In this document: piece after piece, positions 17,582 through 26,897 of the stretch
How positions within the stretch are numbered: position 1 is the stretch's first letter
How the letters are laid out: each line of letters opens with the position of its first letter
Source: Shewanella decolorationis S12
GTDB lineage: Bacteria; Pseudomonadota; Gammaproteobacteria; Enterobacterales; Shewanellaceae
Direction: 5' to 3'
Length of the DNA stretch: 64,000 nt
Assembly (NCBI RefSeq): GCF_000485795.1
Contig: NZ_AXZL01000068.1
Coordinates: 124,001-188,000 of the forward strand
The notes under the pieces: generated by a model
The model's database searches: none
The model's input: the letters and a program-made list of their open reading frames with translations, nothing else
What the model was told of the DNA's origin: nothing
Translations under genes and position numbers: made by a program

Positions 17582-17983
17582 ATGATGGCACAAAGTATCT
17601 TTGTTAATTTAGCGGTTGAAAGTGTTCAACAATCACGGGCTTTTTACGCCGGCCTAGGGTTTGGGATTAATGAGCAATACAGCAATGAGCAGGCCGCTTG
17701 CGTGGTGATTGCCGACAATATTTATGTGATGCTGCTAGCGAAGCCTTTTTTCGCTGGCTTTACCGATAAGGCGATTGCCGATGCCCGTACCACGACAGAA
17801 GTACTCAATTGCCTAGACTGCGACAGTCGAGAGCGTGTCGATCACTTGGTCAAGCTTGCCGAGCAGCATGGCGGCAAAGCCTATCGTCAAGCGCAGGATC
17901 AAGGATTTATGTACGGCCACGCGTTTGAAGATCCCGATGGACATATCTGGGAACTTGTTTATATGGTTGCGCAACCAAGTTAG
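17582..17983 (+). CDS. VOC (glyoxalase/bleomycin-resistance) superfamily protein
   Basis: A 133-residue protein with the paired beta-alpha-beta-beta-beta modules of the VOC superfamily: SIFVNLAVESVQQSRAFYAGLGFG at the start and GFMYGHAFEDPDGHIWELVYM at the end. The EDPDGHIWEL motif provides the usual metal-ligand glutamate. AAGGGAG precedes the double ATG. It resembles the lactoylglutathione-lyase-like subgroup, but no specific substrate can be assigned. It is monocistronic. Confidence 0.88.
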   Translation: MMAQSIFVNLAVESVQQSRAFYAGLGFGINEQYSNEQAACVVIADNIYVMLLAKPFFAGFTDKAIADARTTTEVLNCLDCDSRERVDHLVKLAEQHGGKAYRQAQDQGFMYGHAFEDPDGHIWELVYMVAQPS

Positions 17984-18098
17984 AGCAAAGACTCTGCTCG
18001 ATTGATTTAATCTCTTCAAAATCAGGCTTATCCAAGAATGGCGAGCGTTGCGTGGGGCTTATGCTTTACACAACGCCGCTATTCCTAATCAAGCTAGC

Positions 18099-18668
18099 TT
18101 AAGCTGGCTTATTCTCTTGATTAGCTACATGAGTTTCGAGAAATTTCTTCAGAAAATCAAAATTATCCATATTTATTTCCCTATTTGTGAACGACACTTG
18201 GCCGGAAATCTGGACAAAGTTGATCGTCAAGCGGCGTGTGCCTCTATATTTAAAGTATTTTGTACTGGCAATCTCATCCAATGGGACAAACTGTTGTTTC
18301 ATATCAAAAAGATGAAACTCGGCATCGTAGAGATTAAATATAAGGCCTTCTTGATAGATATCGATGTAATAACCATCAGGTCCAGCTTCAGCTAATCTAA
18401 GCTGTTCATCTTTAGCGGCTTTGCTCAATCTTATCGTTTCAGAAATGATCATGAAGGCGAAGAAAAATGCCACCACAACGGCTAAAACGACAACAATTGT
18501 AAATCCTATATCCCATGGTTCTGTCGATAGCGATGCGGTCAGTTCCTTCCAAGGACCGCTTGCTATTATTAGCGGGATTATTAAGAGCAAAAATATTCCA
18601 GATTGCTTATTACGTAATTTTTGTTGGAATGCACAGCGGCGGATAAAATTTTGAGGTCCTTGTTTCAT
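18099..18668 (-). CDS. Membrane protein of unknown function with two helices and a cytoplasmic domain
   Basis: A 189-residue protein that I do not recognise. Two hydrophobic helices (about residues 23-40, GIFLLLIIPLIIASG, and 53-77, IGFTIVVVLAVVVAFFFAF) are followed by a beta-rich domain (YYIDIYQEGLIFNLYDAEFH, then FVPLDEIASTKYFKYRGTRR). That domain resembles the PH-like domains attached to membrane helices in bacterial proteins, which is an inference. The start has only a weak GGA nine bases upstream. Its DNA is more A+T-rich than the flanks. It stands alone. Confidence 0.75.
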   Translation of the reverse strand: MKQGPQNFIRRCAFQQKLRNKQSGIFLLLIIPLIIASGPWKELTASLSTEPWDIGFTIVVVLAVVVAFFFAFMIISETIRLSKAAKDEQLRLAEAGPDGYYIDIYQEGLIFNLYDAEFHLFDMKQQFVPLDEIASTKYFKYRGTRRLTINFVQISGQVSFTNREINMDNFDFLKKFLETHVANQENKPA

Positions 18669-18914
18669 AAAATATATTCCATATAAAGATTTTTACCTTG
18701 GAGAAGGTGAGCGCCATTTTATCCATGTGGGATGCTGGGTGCGACTGAGTGATTGCAAGATAAGGGTGATCATAATGCTTTAGGTATGAGTATATCGAGG
18801 TTCTACCTAAGCGATTTAGACGTTTCACTACTGTCATCTAACGGTTTAGCAATGAGTGTACTGACTGCCATAGCGGCGCTCAACACACTCAATTGACGAG
18901 AGTTTTACCTGATC

Positions 18915-19739
18915 TTAGTCAGTTAACCCTACACTCACTTCATAGGCCGTAAATTTACGAATATTAATCACGCCTGTATCGAAGATCAGATACTGACCTT
19001 TTATCCCCTGTAAAATCCCGCTTACCACCTCATTTTTATCGAAGTTGTGGGAAGTGATCTTCTTCGGAAAGGTGTCGATGGGATAGTGAATCGACTGGAT
19101 CGTTTCATCTAAACGTTCGATACTGTAATCGCCTTTTTGCATCCCGATTTCGTGCAACTTAGCCTCAATTTGCGGGATCAGTTCCGCAGCCTTCGCATGT
19201 AGGTCGATATCGTCGGCGTGGCCCTTAAGCATGGTTTGCCAGTGGGTTTTATCGTTGATGAGTTTGGCTAATTCCACTTCCACTAAACCCGAGATTTGTC
19301 GTGTCGACACTTTAAAAATCGGTAAACCTTGAGTCGCGCCTTGATCTATCCAGCGAGTAGGCAATTGGGTGTGGCGGGTGATGCCGACCTTGATGCCCGA
19401 AGTATTGGATAAATAAACATAATGCGGCACAAAACAATGGTTTTGCGCCCACTCTGGCTCGCGGCAAGTTCCTTGGTCAAAGTGACAGGTTTCGGGCTTC
19501 ATTATGCACATATCGCAGCTGGCGAGCTTTTGCATACACACAAAGCAATGGCCTTGCGAATAGCTTTTTTTGGTCTTTTTGCCGCAGTTACAGCAGAAGA
19601 TGTTACCCGTGTGGGTCAGGGTCAGCGGCTTGCCAATTAAGGGATTCAGTGGCAGTAACTCGTCGCCAACAACCAGTTGATACTGTACTTGTTGCGCCTC
19701 ATCTAAGTGTGCGCGCAGCTTTTTTAGCGTTCCTAACAT
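18915..19739 (-). CDS. DUF2797 domain protein with cysteine clusters
   Basis: A 274-residue soluble protein. It has a cysteine-rich segment early on (IFCCNCGKKTKKSYSQGHCF, then CMQKLASCDMC and CHFDQGTCREPEWAQ), consistent with one or two zinc sites. A conserved core VYLSNTSGIKVGITRHTQLP and RWIDQGA follows. This GIY-like segment and the cysteines are diagnostic of DUF2797, whose function is unknown. I start at ATG 19739, preceded by AGGAA, not at 19802, where the upstream frame lacks a site and adds 21 unrelated residues. Confidence 0.9.
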   Translation of the reverse strand: MLGTLKKLRAHLDEAQQVQYQLVVGDELLPLNPLIGKPLTLTHTGNIFCCNCGKKTKKSYSQGHCFVCMQKLASCDMCIMKPETCHFDQGTCREPEWAQNHCFVPHYVYLSNTSGIKVGITRHTQLPTRWIDQGATQGLPIFKVSTRQISGLVEVELAKLINDKTHWQTMLKGHADDIDLHAKAAELIPQIEAKLHEIGMQKGDYSIERLDETIQSIHYPIDTFPKKITSHNFDKNEVVSGILQGIKGQYLIFDTGVINIRKFTAYEVSVGLTD

Positions 19740-19984
19740 AGGTGTTCCTAGTTTTTTTATGGTGTCACTGGGGTTGGTAAGGCATCCAGCGCACTTATGC
19801 ATTCGTCATTGCGTGGCGTGCAGTATACAAGATTATCCCGCCGAGTTTAGATAGGAATTCTCGATTGAGAATCTCACTGTCATTTGTGGCTAATCTGGGC
19901 TTTCTGGTGGCGTAATTATGTTAATAAATTGATTGTCTTGATAAAAACCAGTAACTTAGCTGCCATTATTCAGGGAGGTTAACG

Positions 19985-21145
19985 ATGCGGATGGTATTAG
20001 GACTGATTTTTTTCCTGTCGATGCAGGTGATGGCGCAGACAGACAAGATGCAGATCCATTCTGAAATATTGAATGATGACATTAACTTGCAAATCAAACT
20101 CCCCGAAACCTATGGTCATTCCAACGATTTTCGTTATCCCGTTTTAGTTGTCTTGGATGGCTCGACACAATTTGAGCATATTGCCGCGAATGTCGGCTTT
20201 TTAAGTAGCTATGCCATTATCCCAGAGTTGATTGTCGTGGGAGTCAGTTCGAATCATCGTTTAAAGTCGTTTACGCCGACCCAATTAGAACAGTTTAAAG
20301 ACCGAAGCGGTGGGGCTGAAAACTATCGGCAGTTTCTAGAAACAGAACTACTCAGCAGCTTGGGCCAGAAATATCGCATGGCCGATTACCACATACTGTC
20401 GGGACACTCTATGGCTGGGCTATTCAGCAGTTATGTGGCACTGACGCCCGATACCCGGTTTAATGCGGCGATATCCATCAGCCCAAGCCTTTGGTGGGAC
20501 AATAATTGGCTCGTACAGGAGTCCGCTAAGTTAGCCGTCGCCAAACGGACAAAACCCATGCGCTGGTTTTTGAGTATCGCCAGTGAACCCAACGAGATGG
20601 CCAGCGCCTTTGCTGCCCAAATCACCCAATTGCAAAATACCTTGGGTAACAGCTCGTCAGTGAAGCATTCTTCAGCTCGCATGCTGCAATGGTTTGATAA
20701 ACACTTCCCCGAAGAAACCCATGACAGCACCCCGCTTATCGGCAATGTTGAGGCATTAAAGACGCTGTTTGCAGGTTGGAATGCGGTGCCCGAAATCGCG
20801 GTGATGCCGCTAAAGGCGTTAAAGCAGTTCTATCAGCAGCAAACGGCGGTCTTCGGCTATGAGTTTCCGCTTTCTGCCCAGCAGTACAATGTCTATGGTC
20901 TCAAGGCCAGCTATGAGCAAAAAACGGCGTGGGGTGTGGAGATTTTACAGGAGGGGATAAAGGTGTTTCCTATGTCTGAGGTGCTCTGGGATAGCTTAGC
21001 AACCGCCTACGATCTTGATGGTCAAACCGCCCTCGCGATTGATGCTTCCAACAAAGCGGTGCAATTGGCAAAGCAATCTGACTCAGTGTTTTTAAATGAA
21101 ATCTTGAGTCAGGCCAACAGTCTACAAGGCAAAACTCGCCAGTAG
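19985..21145 (+). CDS. Periplasmic esterase (esterase D / IroE-like alpha/beta hydrolase)
   Basis: A 386-residue exported hydrolase with a signal peptide (about 1-17, ending VMA). The putative esterase domain has YPVLVVLDGSTQFEHIA, the nucleophile elbow GHSMAG at 140-145 (Ser142), and AISISPSLWWDN, the pattern of esterase D and siderophore esterases of the Fes/IroE type. The last 110 residues form helices resembling one or two TPRs (VLWDSLATAYDLDGQTALAI), an extension common in Shewanella homologues. AGGGAGG precedes the ATG. Substrate unknown; no siderophore genes are nearby. Confidence 0.87.
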   Translation: MRMVLGLIFFLSMQVMAQTDKMQIHSEILNDDINLQIKLPETYGHSNDFRYPVLVVLDGSTQFEHIAANVGFLSSYAIIPELIVVGVSSNHRLKSFTPTQLEQFKDRSGGAENYRQFLETELLSSLGQKYRMADYHILSGHSMAGLFSSYVALTPDTRFNAAISISPSLWWDNNWLVQESAKLAVAKRTKPMRWFLSIASEPNEMASAFAAQITQLQNTLGNSSSVKHSSARMLQWFDKHFPEETHDSTPLIGNVEALKTLFAGWNAVPEIAVMPLKALKQFYQQQTAVFGYEFPLSAQQYNVYGLKASYEQKTAWGVEILQEGIKVFPMSEVLWDSLATAYDLDGQTALAIDASNKAVQLAKQSDSVFLNEILSQANSLQGKTRQ

Positions 21146-21239
21146 CACTGTTTAAACGCTAACAGTATCGCAACAGATTTGGACAAGCGCCCAGCATCTG
21201 GGTAATCTTGTCATCCTTTTCAATGATAGAGACTGTATC

Positions 21240-22127
21240 TTGCCAGCCAATTTTTTACTCCTGCTCGCCGCCGCCATTTGGGGTTTTGGTTTTGTCGCCC
21301 AAACCTTAGGGATGGAGCATTTATCGCCCTTTGCATTCAACGGTCTACGTTTCTTAATTGGTACTGTGTCACTCGTTCCTCTGGTGTGGTATTTGGCTCG
21401 GCAAGGCAAAATTCATCTCGGTACGCCCAAAGACTTCGCCATTGGCTGCGGGGTGGTGGGTGTACTGTTATTCGCTGGCGCATCGCTACAACAGGTGGGA
21501 CTGCTTTATACCACGGCGGCCAATGCGGGTTTTATCACAGGGCTTTATATCGTGTTAGTACCGATATTGGGCTTAGCGCTGAAACATGCTACCGGTGCAA
21601 ATACTTGGGTGGGCTGTGGTATCGCCGTGGTGGGGCTGTATTTTTTAAGTATTAAAGACGGCTTTCACCTCGGTTATGGCGATACGTTGCAATTGATTGG
21701 CGCGCTGTTTTGGGCCATGCATATTCTGGCGGTGGACCATTTTGCCAAGCGAATTTCGCCAGTGTTACTCGCCATGATGCAATTTTTAGTGTGCGGCGTA
21801 TTAAGCCTGCTGGTGTCGGCGGCCATTGAGGTGACGACTGTCGATAAGGTGATTGCAGCCAGGGGCTCTCTGGCCTATGCGGGGCTGATTTCAGTGGGAA
21901 TTGCCTACACTTTGCAAGTGCTGGCGCAAAAGCATGCACATCCTGCGCACGCGGCGATTATTTTGAGTTTAGAAACCGTGTTTGCGGCCATCGGCGGTAT
22001 TATGTTCCTTGGTGAAAGCCTAGGACTGCGCGCCTTGTTGGGTTGCGGCTTGATGCTGCTGGGGATGTTGATTTCCCAAGTGCCGCTGCGCTATTTGATT
22101 AAGTCTCGGCACCAGAAAGTCAGCTAG
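21240..22127 (+). CDS. EamA/DMT-family transporter
   Basis: A 295-residue inner-membrane protein with ten hydrophobic segments in two EamA repeats. The first starts LLLLAAAIWGFGFVAQTLGM, and the second begins around LIGALFWAMHILAVDHFAKR. The family exports metabolites such as amino acids or nucleosides. The substrate is not readable. The start is most likely TTG 21240: no ATG lies in frame until a methionine after the first helix, and only a weak GAGA precedes it. The gene ends at a strong bidirectional terminator shared with the convergent GcvR-like gene. Confidence 0.88.
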   Translation: MPANFLLLLAAAIWGFGFVAQTLGMEHLSPFAFNGLRFLIGTVSLVPLVWYLARQGKIHLGTPKDFAIGCGVVGVLLFAGASLQQVGLLYTTAANAGFITGLYIVLVPILGLALKHATGANTWVGCGIAVVGLYFLSIKDGFHLGYGDTLQLIGALFWAMHILAVDHFAKRISPVLLAMMQFLVCGVLSLLVSAAIEVTTVDKVIAARGSLAYAGLISVGIAYTLQVLAQKHAHPAHAAIILSLETVFAAIGGIMFLGESLGLRALLGCGLMLLGMLISQVPLRYLIKSRHQKVS

Positions 22128-22135
22128 CTTGCCAT

Positions 22136-22170
22136 AAAAAACGCCGCAGGGAGTGCCCGCGGCGTTTTTT
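22136..22170. terminator. Bidirectional rho-independent terminator
   Basis: Seven-base G+C-rich stem ACGCCGC/GCGGCGT (22141-22147 with 22159-22165), flanked by an A-run on the left and a T-run on the right. It serves both the plus-strand transporter and the convergent minus-strand ACT-domain gene. Confidence 0.92.
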
Positions 22171-22187
22171 GTTGAAGGAGTTGAGGG

Positions 22188-22688
22188 TTAACGGCTGAGT
22201 TTATCCAGCACTAAGTCATCACCGAGTGCATAAAGGGATTGCACCAGTTGTTCCTCTTGGGCGAGGTCGGTTAAGCCTAAGCCAATGGTGGCGCGAAACA
22301 GGGCGATGCCGGTATGGCCTGCGGTCTCAAACTGGCTGCTAAACTGCTCGATATTGATACCTAGTGCGGTGATCCGATTGGAAATATCCAGCACTAATCC
22401 GGGCCTGTCGTAGGATACTAGGCTGTAGGTTAGCCGCTTAATGGGTTTGAAGGCGACCGAGGTTTTTGAATAGGTGAGGGTGAGGCCGTCGATGCATTCC
22501 AAGGCTTCAATCAGCTCGTCCATTTTCAAGGAAGGCACCTCGAGTAACAATATGGCGGCAAAAATCCCGTCGATATGGCGCAGCTCTGAGTCTAACCAGT
22601 TGCCGCCATGGCGACTCACGGCGTGGGCGACTTGTTCAACTAATCCTTTTCTATCAGGTGCTTGAAGCGTGATTAAATATCGTAGCAT
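22188..22688 (-). CDS. GcvR-like ACT-domain regulator
   Basis: A 166-residue protein with two ACT domains. The first is YLITLQAPDRKGLVEQVAHA followed by GGNWLDSELRHIDG. The second is TYSLVSYDRPGLVLDISNRI followed by GINIEQFSSQ. This matches the glycine cleavage system transcriptional repressor GcvR, which has no DNA-binding domain and acts by binding the activator GcvA. Length and layout fit. No gcv genes are near, so the regulatory target is inferred from the family alone. It shares a bidirectional terminator with the transporter gene and is transcribed away from pstC. Confidence 0.85.
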   Translation of the reverse strand: MLRYLITLQAPDRKGLVEQVAHAVSRHGGNWLDSELRHIDGIFAAILLLEVPSLKMDELIEALECIDGLTLTYSKTSVAFKPIKRLTYSLVSYDRPGLVLDISNRITALGINIEQFSSQFETAGHTGIALFRATIGLGLTDLAQEEQLVQSLYALGDDLVLDKLSR

Positions 22689-22746
22689 GGCGACTGACTC
22701 CTATTTTTTGTAAAAGGCACCTGTTTTAAAATCGGGTGTAACACAA

Positions 22747-22769
22747 CTGTCATCTTTGCGTCATATAAT
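22747..22769 (+). promoter_or_regulatory. Pho box and -10 element of the pst operon
   Basis: CTGTCAT (22747-22753), four bases, then GCGTCAT (22758-22764): the two direct half sites with 11-base period that PhoB binds. TATAAT at 22764-22769 shares one base with the second half site. A further -10-like TAGAAT lies at 22780-22785, nearer to the spacing seen in E. coli. The site is 119 bases upstream of the pstC start. Confidence 0.85.
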
Positions 22770-22887
22770 TCAACGCACTTAGAATGAAGGGTGTTGTTAT
22801 TGCTCAGTTTATGCTCAAACAGTGTAAGCATAGCATTTCGCAATTCCTAGCGAAAAAACTCACAGGCTTTAATAATAGAGGTTCTTA

Positions 22888-25146
22888 ATGGAAAGTCAGG
22901 TCATTCAACCTGGTTCTGCGCCGCAAAGTATGCTGAAAGGCGGACGTTCAAGTCGCAGGGCATTTAAGGATAAAGCGGCTCAAATTGGGGTCACGATTGG
23001 CGGCACTATGGTGTTTGTCGCCTTATTGTTGATCTTCTTCTATTTGCTGTACGTGATTAAACCCATTTTCGACAGCGCGGATGTGACTCCGGTAAAAAGC
23101 GTGAGTTATCAACATGCTGAAGTCGCGACCCTGATGGTCGGTGCCGACGAGCAAAATGAGGTCATGTATCGCGTGGCCGCCGATGGCCAAGTGGATTTCT
23201 ACACTGTTGCCGATGGCAGCTTACTCTCCAGCTTTACACCGCCATTACCTGCGGGTGTGAGCGTCACCAGCGCCGCGATTGCCGCGCCGAGTGAGCAACG
23301 CTTCGCACTGGGGTTAAGTAACGGTCAAGCCTTAATCGTAGGGATTGAGTTTGGCTTAAGTTACCCCAACAACAAGCGCCTCATTACCCCAAAACTGCGT
23401 TACAGCGCGGGTGAAGCGCCGATCACTATCGATGAGTCGGGCAGCGCTATCCATCATTTAGCCTTTAGTTACAGCAACGATAAAATCAGTTTCGCCTACC
23501 AAGATGACAATGGCGCTTGGCGTTTAAGCCGTCTCGAAGGTCAAGAAAACATGATGACCGAAGAGGTGGAATGGACGACCACGGGCGCACTGTTACCTGA
23601 TGCACCTAAAAAAGTCGCACACCAATTGATGACGCCTGACCAACGCCAATTGATGCTGCAAATGGGCAACAAGGTGTTTATCTACAATATCCGTGATGTT
23701 GAAAGCCTGGATTTAATGCAGGTTATTGATGCGGAAAAGGAAAAGTCTAAGGTTAACAACATTGCCTTACTCGCAGGTGCCAGCTCGATTCTGGTGAGCT
23801 ACGACTCAGGTGTAGTGACCCAGTACTTCCAAGTGAATGGTCCAAAAGGCCGTTTATACAAAGAGATCCGTGAGTTTACTGACTTAGCGCCAGTGGCCTC
23901 GATTGCCTCTGAGTTCTACCGTAAAAGCTTTGCCGTGGTGAGCCCTGAGGGTGAGTTATCACTCCTGTACACCACCAGTGAGCGCGAACTGTTTGATGAA
24001 AAGTTTGACCTTAAAAACCCCGGCGTGATGGGCTTTAGCCCACGTGCTAACGGCCTAGTGGTCGAAGCGAACAACCAACTGAATATCTTCCACGTGGAAA
24101 ACTCGCACCCAGAAGTGTCTTGGAGCGCGCTGTGGAATAAGGTGTGGTACGAAGGTTACCCAGAGCCTAAGTTTGTGTGGCAATCCACCTCGGGTAGCGA
24201 TGACTTTGAAGCCAAACTTAGCTTAATGCCATTGGCCTACGGCACTATGAAGGCGGCGTTCTACGCCATGCTGTTTGCCGTGCCATTAGCGATTGCGGGC
24301 GCCATCTACACTGCTTACTTTATGTCGCCAAAGGTGCGCGGCATCGTTAAGCCAACTATTGAAATTATGGAAGCCTTACCGACGGTTATCTTAGGTTTCC
24401 TCGCCGGACTTTGGTTAGCTCCGCTGATTGAAGAGCACTTGCCGGGCATCTTAGTGCTGCTGGTACTGCTGCCGACGGCGATTCTGGTGTCGGCGTACTC
24501 TTGGAGCAAATTACCCGGTACTTGGAAACAACGTCTGCCTGAAGTCTATCAAGAGCTTATGCTCATTCCGGTTATCTGCTTTGTGGGTTGGTTCTCCTTT
24601 GCCATTAGTCCGATGATTGAAGTGGCGCTGTTTGATGGTAACACTCGCCAATTTATCACTAACGAATTAGGCATCACCTTCGACCAACGTAACGCGCTGG
24701 TAGTGGGTATCGCCATGGGCTTTGCGGTTATTCCAACGATTTTCTCGATTGCCGAAGACGCGATTTTCTCTGTGCCACGCCATTTATCCAACGGCAGTTT
24801 GGCGCTGGGCGCGACGCCTTGGCAAACCCTAACACGTGTAGTGCTGTTGACCGCAAGCCCAGGGATTTTCTCTGCGGTGATGATGGGGCTTGGCCGCGCT
24901 GTGGGTGAAACCATGATCGTACTGATGGCAACGGGTAACACCGCCATCATGGAATGGAGCGTGTTTGAAGGTATGCGTACGCTGGCGGCTAACATCGCGG
25001 TGGAAATGCCAGAGTCGGCGATTGGCAGCTCGCACTACCGTGTGCTGTTCCTCGCGGCCTTCGTTCTGTTCGTATTTACCTTCTTCTTTAACACTATTGC
25101 CGAAGTGGTAAGACAGCGTCTGCGTGACCGCTATAGCTCGCTGTAA
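22888..25146 (+). CDS. pstC: Phosphate ABC transporter permease PstC, enlarged form
   Basis: A 752-residue permease of the high-affinity phosphate importer. E. coli PstC has about 319 residues. The extra part is a soluble segment of about 400 residues (roughly 60-455) between the first membrane helix (GGTMVFVALLLIFFYLLYVI, near 37-56) and the permease core. It has repeated short strands (for example VASIASEFYRKSFAVVSPEG) resembling a beta-propeller. The core has the conserved EALPTVILGFLAG and the ATPase-coupling loop LALGATPWQTLTRVVL. It is the first gene of pstCAB-phoU, under a Pho box. The enlarged form is typical of marine gammaproteobacteria. Confidence 0.95.
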   Translation: MESQVIQPGSAPQSMLKGGRSSRRAFKDKAAQIGVTIGGTMVFVALLLIFFYLLYVIKPIFDSADVTPVKSVSYQHAEVATLMVGADEQNEVMYRVAADGQVDFYTVADGSLLSSFTPPLPAGVSVTSAAIAAPSEQRFALGLSNGQALIVGIEFGLSYPNNKRLITPKLRYSAGEAPITIDESGSAIHHLAFSYSNDKISFAYQDDNGAWRLSRLEGQENMMTEEVEWTTTGALLPDAPKKVAHQLMTPDQRQLMLQMGNKVFIYNIRDVESLDLMQVIDAEKEKSKVNNIALLAGASSILVSYDSGVVTQYFQVNGPKGRLYKEIREFTDLAPVASIASEFYRKSFAVVSPEGELSLLYTTSERELFDEKFDLKNPGVMGFSPRANGLVVEANNQLNIFHVENSHPEVSWSALWNKVWYEGYPEPKFVWQSTSGSDDFEAKLSLMPLAYGTMKAAFYAMLFAVPLAIAGAIYTAYFMSPKVRGIVKPTIEIMEALPTVILGFLAGLWLAPLIEEHLPGILVLLVLLPTAILVSAYSWSKLPGTWKQRLPEVYQELMLIPVICFVGWFSFAISPMIEVALFDGNTRQFITNELGITFDQRNALVVGIAMGFAVIPTIFSIAEDAIFSVPRHLSNGSLALGATPWQTLTRVVLLTASPGIFSAVMMGLGRAVGETMIVLMATGNTAIMEWSVFEGMRTLAANIAVEMPESAIGSSHYRVLFLAAFVLFVFTFFFNTIAEVVRQRLRDRYSSL

Positions 25147-25159
25147 TGGAGATAAGATA

Positions 25160-25213
25160 ATGATACTAAATACTATTTCGCCAATGACCTTGAGAGGTTT
25201 GTGCAATGGGTAA
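25160..25213 (+). CDS. Possible 17-residue leader ORF overlapping the pstA start
   Basis: A short frame with ATG at 25160 preceded by GGAGATAAG. It encodes MILNTISPMTLRGLCNG and stops at 25211-25213, inside the first codons of pstA. The overlap could couple pstA translation to the ribosome finishing this frame. It may be chance; the pstA start has its own GAGAGG. Confidence 0.3.
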   Translation: MILNTISPMTLRGLCNG

Positions 25214-26864
25214 GTGGGTAAAATCAGGCTCGCCATGGATTTGGATGACAGGTGGCGCGGTGAGCATCAGTTTGATTGCAGTATTAGGCCTGTTACTGCT
25301 CATTGCATGGCGCGGATTAAGCTACTTTTGGCCTGCAACGATTTATCAATGGGAACTCGAAGATAACACTGGTGCACGTTCAACCTTAATCGGTGAGATT
25401 TACGATAGGGAAGAAGTGCCAACCGAACGCTTAACCGCCGCGGGCCACGTGTTTAAACAGCCACCCGGTGAGTTTGTGACGCGTTACTTAGTGAAAACCG
25501 GTAACCGTGAGTTTGTGGGCTTAGATTTCCGTTGGATTTTAGCAACAGACATTATCAGCCGTAGTGAGCCTGCCGATGTGGCCATGCTCGAGCGTGCTAA
25601 AAACGGTAACTTTTATGGCTACCCAGTAGCCGTGATTGAAAACGGTAAACGCTTAGAACTGAAAAACGATGCGCTTGAATCCTCCTTAATGGAGCATATC
25701 GACCGTGCCGTTGCCCTGTCTGACAAAGCGTTATCACTGCAAAAGCAAGATATTGGTGCGATTAACTACAAGATTGAAAAACTGCGTTTAAAAGAACGCC
25801 GTTACGAGTTAGATGGTGAGTTGACCGATAGCCGTAAGCAAGAGTTAGCTGCGGCGAAAGTGGCGCTCGAACAAGACTATAAACTGCTTGAAAAAGAGCT
25901 GTTTGCCCTGCGTGATGAAGCGGCTCGCGACTCTGTTATCGTGCGTGATATGCGTGGTGTTGAGGTCGAGCTTAAGCTGGATTCAGTTCTTGATGTTACC
26001 TACGTCAACCACTTAGGCTTGATGGGTAAAATCGGTAAATGGTTTGTGGGACTAGGCCGCTTTGTCAGCGACGACCCACGCGAAGCCAACACCGAGGGCG
26101 GCGTGTTCCCTGCAATTTTCGGTACCGTGTTTATGGTGCTGTTGATGGCGATTATCGTGACGCCATTCGGGGTGATTGCTGCGATTTACCTACATGAATA
26201 TGCCAAAAAAGGCCCAATCACTAAGATGATCCGCATTGCGGTAATCAACTTAGCGGGTGTGCCATCGATTGTGTACGGTGTGTTTGGTTTAGGGTTCTTC
26301 GTATACATGATGGGCGGCTCGATTGACCAACTGTTTTACGCCGAAGCCTTACCATCACCGACCTTTGGTTCGCCAGGGGTGATTTGGTCGGCGCTGACAT
26401 TAGCGATTCTGACCCTGCCAGTGGTGATTGTATCCACCGAAGAAGGCTTAAGCCGTATTCCGAGTGCTGTGCGTCAAGGTAGTTTGGCACTGGGCGCAAC
26501 CAAGGCCGAAACCCTGTGGCGGATTGTAATCCCTATGGCAAGCCCTGCGATCATGACGGGGCTGATTTTAGCCGTGGCCCGCGCTGCGGGTGAGGTGGCA
26601 CCGTTAATGCTGGTGGGTGTAGTGAAATTAGCACCGACATTGCCACTGGACTTAAACTTCCCGTTTGTGCATTTAGAACGTAAATTCATGCACTTAGGCT
26701 TCCATATTTATGATGTGGGCTTCCAGAGTCCTAACGTTGAAGCGGCACGTCCTCTGGTATACGCCACCTCCTTCTTGCTGGTAACAGTGATTGTGGCACT
26801 GAACTTAACCGCGATTAGTGTGCGTAACCACTTACGTGAAAAATATCGTTCGCTTGAGCATTAA
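25206..26864 (+). CDS. pstA: Phosphate ABC transporter permease PstA, enlarged form
   Basis: A 552-residue permease, about 250 residues longer than E. coli PstA (296). After the first membrane helix (VSISLIAVLGLLLLIAWRGL) comes a soluble insert of about 250 residues. Its second half is a predicted coiled coil (KIEKLRLKERRYELDGELTD, then QELAAAKVALEQDYKLLEKE). The permease core, about 295-550, has INLAGVPSIVYGVFGLG and the coupling loop LALGATKAETLWRIVI. GAGAGG lies eight bases before the ATG. It pairs with the enlarged PstC; the two inserts probably contact each other, which is an inference. Confidence 0.95.
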   Translation: MGKWVKSGSPWIWMTGGAVSISLIAVLGLLLLIAWRGLSYFWPATIYQWELEDNTGARSTLIGEIYDREEVPTERLTAAGHVFKQPPGEFVTRYLVKTGNREFVGLDFRWILATDIISRSEPADVAMLERAKNGNFYGYPVAVIENGKRLELKNDALESSLMEHIDRAVALSDKALSLQKQDIGAINYKIEKLRLKERRYELDGELTDSRKQELAAAKVALEQDYKLLEKELFALRDEAARDSVIVRDMRGVEVELKLDSVLDVTYVNHLGLMGKIGKWFVGLGRFVSDDPREANTEGGVFPAIFGTVFMVLLMAIIVTPFGVIAAIYLHEYAKKGPITKMIRIAVINLAGVPSIVYGVFGLGFFVYMMGGSIDQLFYAEALPSPTFGSPGVIWSALTLAILTLPVVIVSTEEGLSRIPSAVRQGSLALGATKAETLWRIVIPMASPAIMTGLILAVARAAGEVAPLMLVGVVKLAPTLPLDLNFPFVHLERKFMHLGFHIYDVGFQSPNVEAARPLVYATSFLLVTVIVALNLTAISVRNHLREKYRSLEH

Positions 26865-26897
26865 TCAGCGATTATCCTGAAAGTATTAGGACTGAAT

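Noticed and set aside
18048..18395. Plus-strand frame opposite the two-helix membrane protein
   Set aside because: It is the complement of a better-supported minus-strand gene with clear membrane helices.
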